A stretch of 63,041 nucleotides of DNA from DRYS01 sp964491605 (GTDB lineage: Archaea; Thermoproteota; CALKCG01; B24; DRYS01), in NCBI GenBank assembly GCA_964491605.1, contig CAZBGY010000009.1, positions 1 through 63,041 on the forward strand, in the 5' to 3' direction. Made by a program: the position numbers and the translations under genes. The notes below the pieces were generated by a model. It worked only from the letters and a program-made list of their open reading frames with translations, was not told where the DNA came from and did not search any database. This document shows, piece after piece, positions 9,082 to 16,249 of this stretch (its first letter is position 1; every line of letters starts with the position of its first letter).

Positions 9082-10062
9082 CTAAACAGTAGCATGGCTT
9101 ACTCTAGCTTCTTCGATTAGGATTATGGCTAGTGAGGATAGGGTTAAACACATGACTAAGGCTTCTGTTAAGCTGATCTCCTGTCCTAATGCTAGGTAGG
9201 CTAGGATGGAGGCACCTATAGGTTCTCCTAAGGCTACTGAAGTTGCGATGCTTGTCTTTACGTATTTAAGCGTATAGTTGAGTAGTGTATGCCCTCCGAT
9301 CATCGGTATTAGGGCTAATAGGGTAAAATATAGGTAGCTATGGATCGAGTAATCTACGATGTTAGCTCCGGCGGCTAGACCATAGGCTAGGAGGATGATG
9401 GATGCTGAACTATAGGCTAGGCTACCGTAATCTACCAGGTTTACACTCCTCCTTATGAGTCTACCTAGGGAGAAGTAGCATGTAGCGGCTAAAGCCCCCA
9501 TGAAGGATAGGATTACGCCTCTAGCATCGTATCCCCCTAGAACCCATGGCTGGGTGAATAAGATAACACCTGTGAGCCCTAGGATTAATCCTAAGGTTTG
9601 GAGGAGTGTAGGCTTCTCCCTGAATACGGTTATATCGGGTATGATTGATAGAAGCGGGTATGTTACGACTACCGTGGTGCTGACGGCGACAGGAACTAGG
9701 AATAGGGATTCCATCCATAGGAGGAAATGTATCGCTAGAGCTAGCCCTGAGAGGCATGAGTAGAGTATGATCCTATGACTCGGTATGGATGATCTTCTAG
9801 ATGAGGCTATGAATCTAGCAGCCCATAGAGTAGCGGCTGCTATCGTAACCCTCCAGAAAGCACATGGCAGAGCTCCGGCTCCAGAAAGGAGGACTAGGAT
9901 AGAAGCTGAGGAGAAGCTTAAGAGGATCGTAACCCATACTAGGGATAGCTTCAGGTAGATACTAAGCCTACCCCTCTCAGTCAATCCCTCCGGCCACCTA
10001 CAGAGAGAATACGATGAGAGTGTAATTAACGTATAAAAAGTAGTTGTTTCTGAAGCGTGCAA
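9082..10062 (-). CDS. EamA-family (DMT) transporter
   Basis: This is a ten-helix drug/metabolite transporter with two EamA repeats (about residues 36-170 and 185-320). The second repeat holds GGHTLLNYTLKYVKTSIATSVALGEPIGASILAYLALGQ (given in part: the PIGAS/ALGE motif is at about 281-289). The first 25 residues are not conserved-looking. The true start may be the TTG at about residue 26 behind a ggagg, since the first membrane helix begins near residue 37. It exports or imports a small metabolite that cannot be predicted. Confidence 0.85.
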   Translation of the reverse strand: MHASETTTFYTLITLSSYSLCRWPEGLTERGRLSIYLKLSLVWVTILLSFSSASILVLLSGAGALPCAFWRVTIAAATLWAARFIASSRRSSIPSHRIILYSCLSGLALAIHFLLWMESLFLVPVAVSTTVVVTYPLLSIIPDITVFREKPTLLQTLGLILGLTGVILFTQPWVLGGYDARGVILSFMGALAATCYFSLGRLIRRSVNLVDYGSLAYSSASIILLAYGLAAGANIVDYSIHSYLYFTLLALIPMIGGHTLLNYTLKYVKTSIATSVALGEPIGASILAYLALGQEISLTEALVMCLTLSSLAIILIEEARVSHATV

Positions 10063-10191
10063 ACCAGTATATCTAGCATGAAATGCTCATACTCCATCTG
10101 AACGATAGCTTAGATTTCTAATAGCCTAACGGAAGGTGTAATGTTTAAGTTTGTATCCTAGGGGTTGGTAGAAGTGGGGGGTAGATGTAGG

Positions 10192-10557
10192 ATGAAGGTT
10201 TTTAGATACCAGGATGTATCTGCCGAGAGTATAGAGGGGGGAGCATTCTGTCAGAAAGCTTCGATTCGACGCTTTATAACGACTGATATATCTAAGGATT
10301 TCAGAGTTTTCATAGTTCACTTCCCAGCTGGTCATAGGACTAGGTGGCATATACATAGTAGCGATCAGGTACTCTACATCCTAGACGGCGTAGGGATAGC
10401 GGCGGATGAGCATACGCAGTATGAGGTGGCGCCTGGAACCTTCGTCTTGATACCTGCAGGTGAGAGACATTGGCATGGAGCGAGGGAGGATAGTCATCTA
10501 ACACATATAATGGTGCTTAGAGCAGATTCAGAGGAGGTGATAATGGAATGCCCGTAA
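10192..10557 (+). CDS. Cupin-domain protein
   Basis: This small single-domain cupin has about 121 residues from the ATG at 10192, which I prefer over the GTG at 10165. A double-stranded beta-helix is indicated by GHRTRWHIHSSDQVLYIL (metal ligands His and His, first cupin motif) and PAGERHWHGA (second motif). Such proteins bind a divalent metal and act as isomerases, dioxygenases or sensors; the sequence alone does not decide. It is followed directly by a decayed membrane-protein gene. Confidence 0.8.
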   Translation: MKVFRYQDVSAESIEGGAFCQKASIRRFITTDISKDFRVFIVHFPAGHRTRWHIHSSDQVLYILDGVGIAADEHTQYEVAPGTFVLIPAGERHWHGAREDSHLTHIMVLRADSEEVIMECP

Positions 10558-10970
10558 GCTATACCCGATATGCTTGGGATTAATCCTTCTCCTCGGATTT
10601 ACCATAGCTCCTATTCGCCAATACCTTCCATTATCGCTACTATGCCTAGTAGGGCTGGAATCCTAGTAGAATAAGATTGCAAGCCCTCTACCCATTCGGC
10701 CTAGACCCGAATTCCTAAGATATATACCACTAGGCATAATCAGTGCGGTTCTCATACTCTCAGCTTGCTTGGTAGCTATGAAAGAAGGTTCGAAGGCTGT
10801 CGGAGCGATAGCGATTACCTATGGAGTGCTAGCTTAGCTGGTGTAGCTTTACATATGCTACTATTACTGCTATAAGCGAAGAATCTTGAGTTGCGATAGG
10901 CGGGATAATATTGATAGAGAGTGTTATCGCCCTTACCATAGGCATTACCGCTATTATAATCGGTTATCGG
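10556..10970 (+). pseudogene. Decayed multi-span membrane protein gene
   Basis: Three frames on the plus strand give hydrophobic, in-order fragments broken by stops. These are LGLILLLGFTIAPI (from about 10577), IPLGIISAVLILSACLVAMK then AIAITYGVLA (about 10722-10830), AGVALHMLLLLL (about 10838-10873), and GGIILIESVIALTIG (from about 10900). Taken together they look like four membrane helices of one lost protein. I cannot name the family. The remnant starts right at the cupin stop and runs into the 3' end of the convergent Dph6-like gene. Confidence 0.45.
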
Positions 10971-11628
10971 ATAGCGGTATTAGATCGCGGTAGTAGAAGC
11001 CGTCTCTTAGTACGACTTCACCTATCTCGAAATCTATCCTCCTCTTGAATATGGGTCCATCGAATACGAATGTATGGAATTCCCCCCTCTCCCCGCATGG
11101 ATCGATACCCTCGGGTAGATCCTCTAGGAAGCTTTGATCGAACAGCCTACCCGTGAAGCTTTCATCTAGAATCCTAGAATCCACGCATACAACCACGGCT
11201 CTAAATCCTAGCTCTATAAACCTTCTAGCTGTTAGGTATGGGCTCCAACCCCATAGAGGGAAGATAGCTTTTACGCCAATCTTAGCTAGATTCTCCTCCC
11301 TATACCTCCTAACATCCTCCAAGTATACATCTCCGAAGACAACGCCCTCTATACCTATCTGCTTGAGATCCGCCATAGCTCTAGACATCCTCTCCCCGTA
11401 AACCTCGATAGAGCAATCTTTAGGTATGAAAACCTCGTATAGAGGTAGATCTAAAGCTTCAGATTGATCTAGAACTAAGCTACGTCTAACACCATGCATA
11501 GTAACCCTGTTATAATCCTCCGTGAACGTCGTGAGAAGCCCTAAGACGTTATAGCGACACCCGGTTAACACGGTATACAAAGCTAACGCGGAATCCTTAC
11601 CCCCACTCCAAGCAACGATAGCGTTCAC
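10954..11628 (-). CDS. Dph6-like ATP pyrophosphatase (DUF71, diphthine-ammonia ligase family)
   Basis: This 224-residue protein has the N-type PP-loop SGGKDSALAL (residues 8-17) and the family segments TMHGVR (about 43-48), GVVFGDVYLEDVRRYRE (about 96-112), FPLWGWSP and CGERGEFHTFVFDGP (about 177-191). The archaeal/eukaryotic Dph6 enzyme amidates diphthine on elongation factor 2. Several paralogous DUF71 groups exist, and this protein carries the MHGVR variant found also in bacteria, so the exact substrate is less certain than the ATP-PPase chemistry. Confidence 0.85.
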   Translation of the reverse strand: MNAIVAWSGGKDSALALYTVLTGCRYNVLGLLTTFTEDYNRVTMHGVRRSLVLDQSEALDLPLYEVFIPKDCSIEVYGERMSRAMADLKQIGIEGVVFGDVYLEDVRRYREENLAKIGVKAIFPLWGWSPYLTARRFIELGFRAVVVCVDSRILDESFTGRLFDQSFLEDLPEGIDPCGERGEFHTFVFDGPIFKRRIDFEIGEVVLRDGFYYRDLIPLSDNRL

Positions 11629-11770
11629 AGCAGGATAACCTCTAGTTAACCCTAACTTAAACCCTAAGATAAAATATAGAAGTGGGAAGCTAACGGAGAG
11701 AATATGCGTATGGGTAAATGGATCGGAGCTTTATAGAATATTTTCAAGGTTGGGTGGTTTAGGATCGATT

Positions 11771-13279
11771 TCACCTACTTCTAGCGATAACTTTAGCTTC
11801 GATCGTGAAGTATACCATAGCTATAGCTACTAGTAGGCCGAAGAACGTATAGAATGTTATAGGTAGAGCTGGCGGTGCTATCCTAATCCTAGCATAGCTT
11901 GCACCTCTCCATAGCTCTACCGGTCGTAGAACAGGTCCGAGGATCCCTATTAGGGTTAAGACTATGATCGGGGATAGAGCTGAGAACGTTAACCCTATAC
12001 CTAGATGTTTCAACGCTCCCCATTTATCCAGCTTCCTATTAAGATACCATGATAGAAGGCTTCCAGCCGCTCCTCCGACTGCCGTTAGGAGTAGTAGATC
12101 GGATTCTAAACCCGATACTTTCAAGCTTAACCCTACCAGGAGTAGTAGGAGCGCTGTGGATGGAGCTGCAAGATACCAGGATAATGTTATAGGCTTAACC
12201 CTTACCCCGCAGCATAGATTCACCCTAATATCTACTACCTTACCGCAATACTGGCATATAGCCGTCTCCTCCATCCTATCAAGTATAGCTCCATATAATC
12301 TGAGGGCACCGGTCAACCCGTATAGGATCGTAGATAGCTGGAGTAGGGGGATGTAGACGGAAGCTCTATACGTGTAAGCCCCCACAGTCGCTGTAAACGA
12401 GGCGATCGTCGGAATCGATGTATAGATACTCATCAAGATATAGCGTTTACGAGGGGGGAGCTTCCCCATCCTCTTAAGATCCACCGTAGAAGCGAAACCT
12501 AGGGTGATAGGTATGGATAGGAGTAAAGGTATAATCCAGAACCAGCTTTGACCTAGTATAGATCCTTCCACACTACAAGTTACCGAAACTATACCTTCAC
12601 CCTCCTCTGATCTTACGAGAAGGTAGTATGTACCCTCTAGATCTGCTTCGAAGCTTAACACTTCGCCTTTAGAAAACTTGTATAGGACTAGCATATAGCT
12701 TAAACTATCCTTAGCTAGCTCGTAGTAGAGCGTATATACTTCAAGGCTTACGTTCGATATACCCTTAATAGAAGCGTGTACCTCGACTCTATCACCTTTC
12801 CTAAGGTTTAGACTGAACAATGCTACTCCGCCTTCTAAAGGTATGGATTTAAACGATCGTAGGCCATCGAGTAGAGGTGTAGTTACATCTACGTAGAATC
12901 TATAGGTTAGAGTCGAGTTTAAACCTAGATTCCTAACCTCTATCACTCCTACACCTCCATCTAAGACGTAATATAAGTATGGTGCTCTATAGTATACTAT
13001 ATTCGTAGAGACTTCGCTAATAGGCCCAGATACGTTAAGCTTAAACGATGATTCTGAAGCTTCTATACAGACTGCTAGGAGGGAGCCAGCCTCCGGTAAC
13101 CTAACCCTATAGGATGCAGACCCCTCTGGGGGGAGGCTACTGGAATATACCCGCCCCGATTCTACGAACCCATCATCTACAACCTCCAAGCATACCAATC
13201 CATGAAGGATCGCTAGGAGGAATGTAACAACTGAGAGTATAGCTAGGGATCTACGGAGCCTACCAGCCAATCCAACCAC
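11771..13279 (-). CDS. Membrane protein with extracytoplasmic beta domain and internal zinc ribbon
   Basis: This 502-residue protein is of no family I recognise. It has an N-terminal signal/anchor (about residues 11-30), a beta-rich outside domain (about 35-245), then about seven hydrophobic helices (245-500). Between the third and fourth helices sits CQYCGKVVDIRVNLCCG (about 341-357), a likely rubredoxin-like zinc knuckle in a cytoplasmic or lumenal loop. The order suggests a receptor- or transporter-like protein. It is monocistronic. Confidence 0.6.
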   Translation of the reverse strand: MVGLAGRLRRSLAILSVVTFLLAILHGLVCLEVVDDGFVESGRVYSSSLPPEGSASYRVRLPEAGSLLAVCIEASESSFKLNVSGPISEVSTNIVYYRAPYLYYVLDGGVGVIEVRNLGLNSTLTYRFYVDVTTPLLDGLRSFKSIPLEGGVALFSLNLRKGDRVEVHASIKGISNVSLEVYTLYYELAKDSLSYMLVLYKFSKGEVLSFEADLEGTYYLLVRSEEGEGIVSVTCSVEGSILGQSWFWIIPLLLSIPITLGFASTVDLKRMGKLPPRKRYILMSIYTSIPTIASFTATVGAYTYRASVYIPLLQLSTILYGLTGALRLYGAILDRMEETAICQYCGKVVDIRVNLCCGVRVKPITLSWYLAAPSTALLLLLVGLSLKVSGLESDLLLLTAVGGAAGSLLSWYLNRKLDKWGALKHLGIGLTFSALSPIIVLTLIGILGPVLRPVELWRGASYARIRIAPPALPITFYTFFGLLVAIAMVYFTIEAKVIARSR

Positions 13280-13476
13280 CTAGAAGCTAAGATAAAGCTA
13301 TAAACCTTAAACGTTTCACTAAGAGGAGCCTACAACTACTTTCATCTATGTATTAACCAATATCCAAGGTAAGGAGGTGGCTAGGGAGATCTTATGAAAC
13401 TTGTTTTCTCACGGTAGTAGGATGGATGATCTGGGTGTAGCATCCTGCTTTGATCCCCTCCACCATCGTAATTAGG

Positions 13477-13571
13477 TTAGATTAAAGTTTCTGCATACGA
13501 TCTTACAGCATCCTTGCTAATCTCAGCTATACATTCAAAAGCCTCCAGCATTCTTAGAAGTGGAGCTACGC
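13477..13571 (-). pseudogene. Possible C-terminal fragment of a helical (PhoU-like) protein
   Basis: Downstream of the phosphoesterase stop, one minus-strand frame encodes LKASVAPLLRMLEAFECIAE and continues to a stop at 13477-13479. The R-x-LE-x-x-x-x-IAEI-x-K pattern recalls the last helix of PhoU domains. The piece has no start region of its own and seems to be the tail of a gene whose front is lost. The similarity is weak and by eye only. Confidence 0.2.
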
Positions 13572-13933
13572 TAGCTTTTAAGTTTAAAAAGTAGCCATCC
13601 ATCCCTAAACTTTACTAGCATATACCTTCCTCTAAGCTTACCTCCATAGAATTCTATCGTCATCGATCTATCTGTCTTCTCGGTAAGCCTATAGAAGCCT
13701 CTATCCCATATACTCATGATACCAGCTCCATATCCATTCTCTATTTCACCTTCGAAATCCAGCCATGAAAGATCGTGATCCGGCTGAGCTATACCAAACC
13801 TCTTAACACCAGTATCCTCCGGTGGAGGCTTCCTGAAAACCCAATCCTTCAAAACACCATCCACCTCCAATCTTAGATCGTAGTGTAAGCCAGCCCTCCT
13901 AGCTCTATGCTCATGAACGACGAATCTAAACAT
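13571..13933 (-). CDS. Free-standing LigD-type DNA 3'-phosphoesterase
   Basis: This 120-residue protein is the 3'-phosphoesterase domain that in bacteria is fused to the ATP-dependent ligase LigD. It shows FVVHEHRARRAGLHYDLRLE (residues 4-23; the His-x-x-Arg and His-x-D-x-R-x-E metal/catalytic set), WVFRKPPP and WLDFEGEIENGYGAG (about 57-71). Archaeal stand-alone versions exist and remove 3'-phosphates or ribonucleotides from DNA ends. No ligase or Ku gene is nearby. Confidence 0.9.
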   Translation of the reverse strand: MFRFVVHEHRARRAGLHYDLRLEVDGVLKDWVFRKPPPEDTGVKRFGIAQPDHDLSWLDFEGEIENGYGAGIMSIWDRGFYRLTEKTDRSMTIEFYGGKLRGRYMLVKFRDGWLLFKLKS

Positions 13934-14295
13934 AGCCGGTTATACATTTAACCCATCTACCTAGGATAAGATTTTCGAAATATCCCCTAATCCACTTACA
14001 GATGTAAAAGATAATCTAATTTAATATAGATTAAAGTTTGATTGATAGAATGAGGATACAATTTATACTAGGTAAAGCCTGAAAAACAATAAACTTCTCC
14101 AAGTACCCGTCGACTATTACTCTCGATCACTATCACCTTCTATTCCTACCCTATCCTACACCTTGTTTCGATATGCTAGACCTCGATTCTATTCTCTTGC
14201 CGATGGAAAGCGTTATATGATTTAATCCAGTAAAACTTCCTATTAGTAGGAGCTTCTCAGTATATGTGCTCGAAAAATGATATAGTTAAAATAGT
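13934..14295. other. Gene-free stretch
   Basis: This is about 360 AT-richer bases between two minus-strand genes. I see no convincing reading frame, RNA motif or long repeat. The minus-strand sequence near 13990-14060 has several TA-rich boxes that could be a promoter for the phosphoesterase. Confidence 0.5.
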
Positions 14296-14988
14296 CTAAA
14301 TCTCGCTGGAAGCTGGTCTATTAATATTTCGGGAAGCTTTACCTATCGACTCTAAAATAACTTTTATATCCTCTCCCCCGAGGAGTGGGAAAGCTTCTAC
14401 TCTCATTTTCATAGAACCCTCCTTTCTAAGCACGCCTATCCCATAGTTCTTCTCGAGGAAGTCGTTGAGTGCATCAGCCTTCACCTCTACATTATCTACC
14501 TTCCCACGATACTTCTCCTCTGGGAAAGCTGGATGAACGGCTTCAGCGATATCTCTAATGAGTGTTCTAGGGCTGAGTATGGAGAGTATTCGTCGTCCGC
14601 CAAAATTTATATCAAAGCATCTGTAGGCTGGAAATATCATCTCTAGATAATCGTCGACAAAGACGTATACGCTACTGCTCCAGGTTGGAATAAGCCCTCT
14701 CGGCATTCCTGAAACCTTCTTTTCCGGAATGTACTTTATGCCCTCGATGCAAACCATCCTTAGCTCCTCGGCTTCGATAGCGATCCACTCATGTTCTATC
14801 CGTGTTCTTCTCAGAGTATTCAGCTCCCACTCATACATGTTTCCCTCCCCGATTCCGATCTCCAGATGATTACCGTAAACAGTAAGCCTAACGATCGTAC
14901 TCCTATGAAAACTGCCCCAAGCTGAGTTTAAAAATCCACTTAGGATTACTTCCATTACAGGGTTTGGTATAAGCCTATCTTTAAACAT
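14296..14988 (-). CDS. Protein of unknown family, second gene of fluoride-riboswitch operon
   Basis: This 230-residue protein is not recognised. Residues about 30-75 alternate hydrophobic and charged residues (IVRLTVYGNHLEIGIG, then ELNTLRRTRIEHEWIAIEAE), a pattern like a small PH/GRAM-type beta sheet. The last 100 residues look helical and acidic-basic, without membrane segments. Its ATG follows the stop codon of the upstream gene with no base between (TAA then ATG), so translation is coupled, and a gggtgg lies 3 to 8 bases before. The pair is thus likely to act together. A role in fluoride response is inferred only from the riboswitch upstream. Confidence 0.7.
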   Translation of the reverse strand: MFKDRLIPNPVMEVILSGFLNSAWGSFHRSTIVRLTVYGNHLEIGIGEGNMYEWELNTLRRTRIEHEWIAIEAEELRMVCIEGIKYIPEKKVSGMPRGLIPTWSSSVYVFVDDYLEMIFPAYRCFDINFGGRRILSILSPRTLIRDIAEAVHPAFPEEKYRGKVDNVEVKADALNDFLEKNYGIGVLRKEGSMKMRVEAFPLLGGEDIKVILESIGKASRNINRPASSEI

Positions 14989-15870
14989 TTAGAGCCACCC
15001 TAATCCAAGCGGTGAAAGCAGTATCTTAATCGATGAAAGCGCCTGATACGTCGACTCAAAATCCGAGATCCCGAGAAATATCGATCTACGAAATCCGCCG
15101 TTAGGATTCTGAAGCTTCGCTATGAACGTAAGAGTCTCCATCGGATAGGATATCCGTTCATTTAATATTTCAAGTGACTTAAGACCGAAATACGTATCTT
15201 CAAGGTATATCGGCTCAGCTTCCGACGAGCTTGTAAAACCTCCCTTAGGATGCTCGTATCTTCTAACCCACCTTAGGGTATCGGTTAGTTCACCGACATC
15301 ATAGTTTAAGATCTTTAATACCTCTAGAGCGTAGAATGTAGAAGCCAGCCTAGATCGTCTACTACTTCCAAAGCTTCCATCACTATTCTTGATCCCTAGA
15401 ATGGCATCGATAATCTCCATCGAATCTACAGTGATGTTGAGTGTTACGCATAAATCGATGAGCATATACAGGCTCTCAACTTCCGATACTACTTCAACAT
15501 CTATAAAGGGACTCTTAAGATTCCTCACCAAGTTAGGCAAGTATTCGACGAGTTTAGGCTTCCTCAGCGTTTTCTCCCCGAACATGAGTAGCGATTTAAT
15601 CACGTAGTATGCGATTTTAATCGAATCAAAATCTCCATCCTCATGCTGTAAGCTCCTCAGGAAATCAATAGTCTTATCTAGATTCCTCGGCTGAAGACCT
15701 AGCATATCCAGTATGCTCAACGCATAAAAGGTATCCTGAGCGTTCGACTCCGTCCATCTACAAAATGTATAGCCGCCATCAGGATTCTGCCGCTCGAATA
15801 TATAGTCTATAACAGCGTCTAAGTCTATTAAGCTGCTAATCGAAGACTGTAAAGCAAGTAAGGGCTTCAA
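14989..15870 (-). CDS. Prenyltransferase/squalene-cyclase repeat (alpha-alpha toroid) protein, first gene of fluoride-riboswitch operon
   Basis: This 293-residue protein is made of about six helical-hairpin repeats that carry the QNPDGG-type turn: QNPDGGYTFC (about 29-38), HEDGDFDS, KNSDGSFGS, EHPKGGFTS and QNPNGGFRR. The repeats belong to the terpenoid-cyclase/protein-prenyltransferase toroid. The zinc ligands of the farnesyl/geranylgeranyl transferase beta subunit and the DxDD acid motif of squalene cyclases are not evident (DGDFD is the nearest), so enzyme activity is doubtful. No signal peptide. The TTG start at 15870 has GGTGGG 5 bases upstream. The start lies about 45 bases downstream of the fluoride aptamer. 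Confidence 0.75.
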   Translation of the reverse strand: MKPLLALQSSISSLIDLDAVIDYIFERQNPDGGYTFCRWTESNAQDTFYALSILDMLGLQPRNLDKTIDFLRSLQHEDGDFDSIKIAYYVIKSLLMFGEKTLRKPKLVEYLPNLVRNLKSPFIDVEVVSEVESLYMLIDLCVTLNITVDSMEIIDAILGIKNSDGSFGSSRRSRLASTFYALEVLKILNYDVGELTDTLRWVRRYEHPKGGFTSSSEAEPIYLEDTYFGLKSLEILNERISYPMETLTFIAKLQNPNGGFRRSIFLGISDFESTYQALSSIKILLSPLGLGWL

Positions 15871-15914
15871 CCCATCCCACCAGCATCCGGCTTATTAAAC
15901 CGCTTATCGATAAA

Positions 15915-15973
15915 GCAGGAGCTATCAGCCCGCGCAGCCAGAGCGGGCGGTTAAGGGTGGGCCCCATCACCCG
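15915..15973 (-). promoter_or_regulatory. Fluoride riboswitch (crcB RNA motif)
   Basis: The minus strand reads GGGUGAUGGGGCCCACCC, then UUAACC, a GCCCGC/GCGGGC stem, then GGCUGAUAGCUCCUGC. This matches the crcB motif in order and in its conserved bases: the GAUGG loop, AACCGCC, and GCUGAU-x-x-CUCCU. P1 pairs GGGUG (15972-15968) with CACCC (15959-15955). P2 pairs GCCCGC (15948-15943) with GCGGGC (15933-15928). The pseudoknot pairs GGGGC (15965-15961) with GCUCC (15922-15918, one G-U). The aptamer begins about 10 bases after the expected start of transcription. The gene it precedes is not a known fluoride gene. Confidence 0.93.
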
Positions 15974-16002
15974 TTGACAAAGAAGGGGAGAAAACTACGA
16001 TT

Positions 16003-16010
16003 ATTTAAAT
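16003..16010 (-). promoter_or_regulatory. TATA box of the riboswitch operon
   Basis: On the minus strand the sequence is ATTTAAATAA. It places the expected transcription start near 15980, a few bases before the fluoride aptamer, as expected for a riboswitch leader. No other TATA-like box lies between here and the aptamer. Confidence 0.6.
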
Positions 16011-16249
16011 CTTCCTTCTAAAAATCGATTATGATACGGGTATGGTAATGCCCCTGAATCAAATTCCAAACCTTTCTGATAGTCTTTTATGATTTTACTT
16101 TTGAAGCTTTGCTATACTATCCTCGATTCTAGACCTATGCTTAGGCAGGGGAGGATTAGTAAGCTGTAGGAGAGATTTCCAGAAAGGCTGAGAGGCGATA
16201 AGTTTGATGAGGATTCCGAGGAAAGGTTGAGGATTAGAAAGAGTGGACT

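Noticed and set aside
11964..12356. 130-residue open frame opposite the membrane protein
   Set aside because: Antisense shadow with Arg/Ser/Pro bias and no start signal.
15915..15973. GC-rich element read as a C/D-box small RNA or tRNA-like RNA
   Set aside because: There is no D' or C' box at proper spacing, no T-loop, and the match to the fluoride motif in order, loops and pseudoknot is far better.
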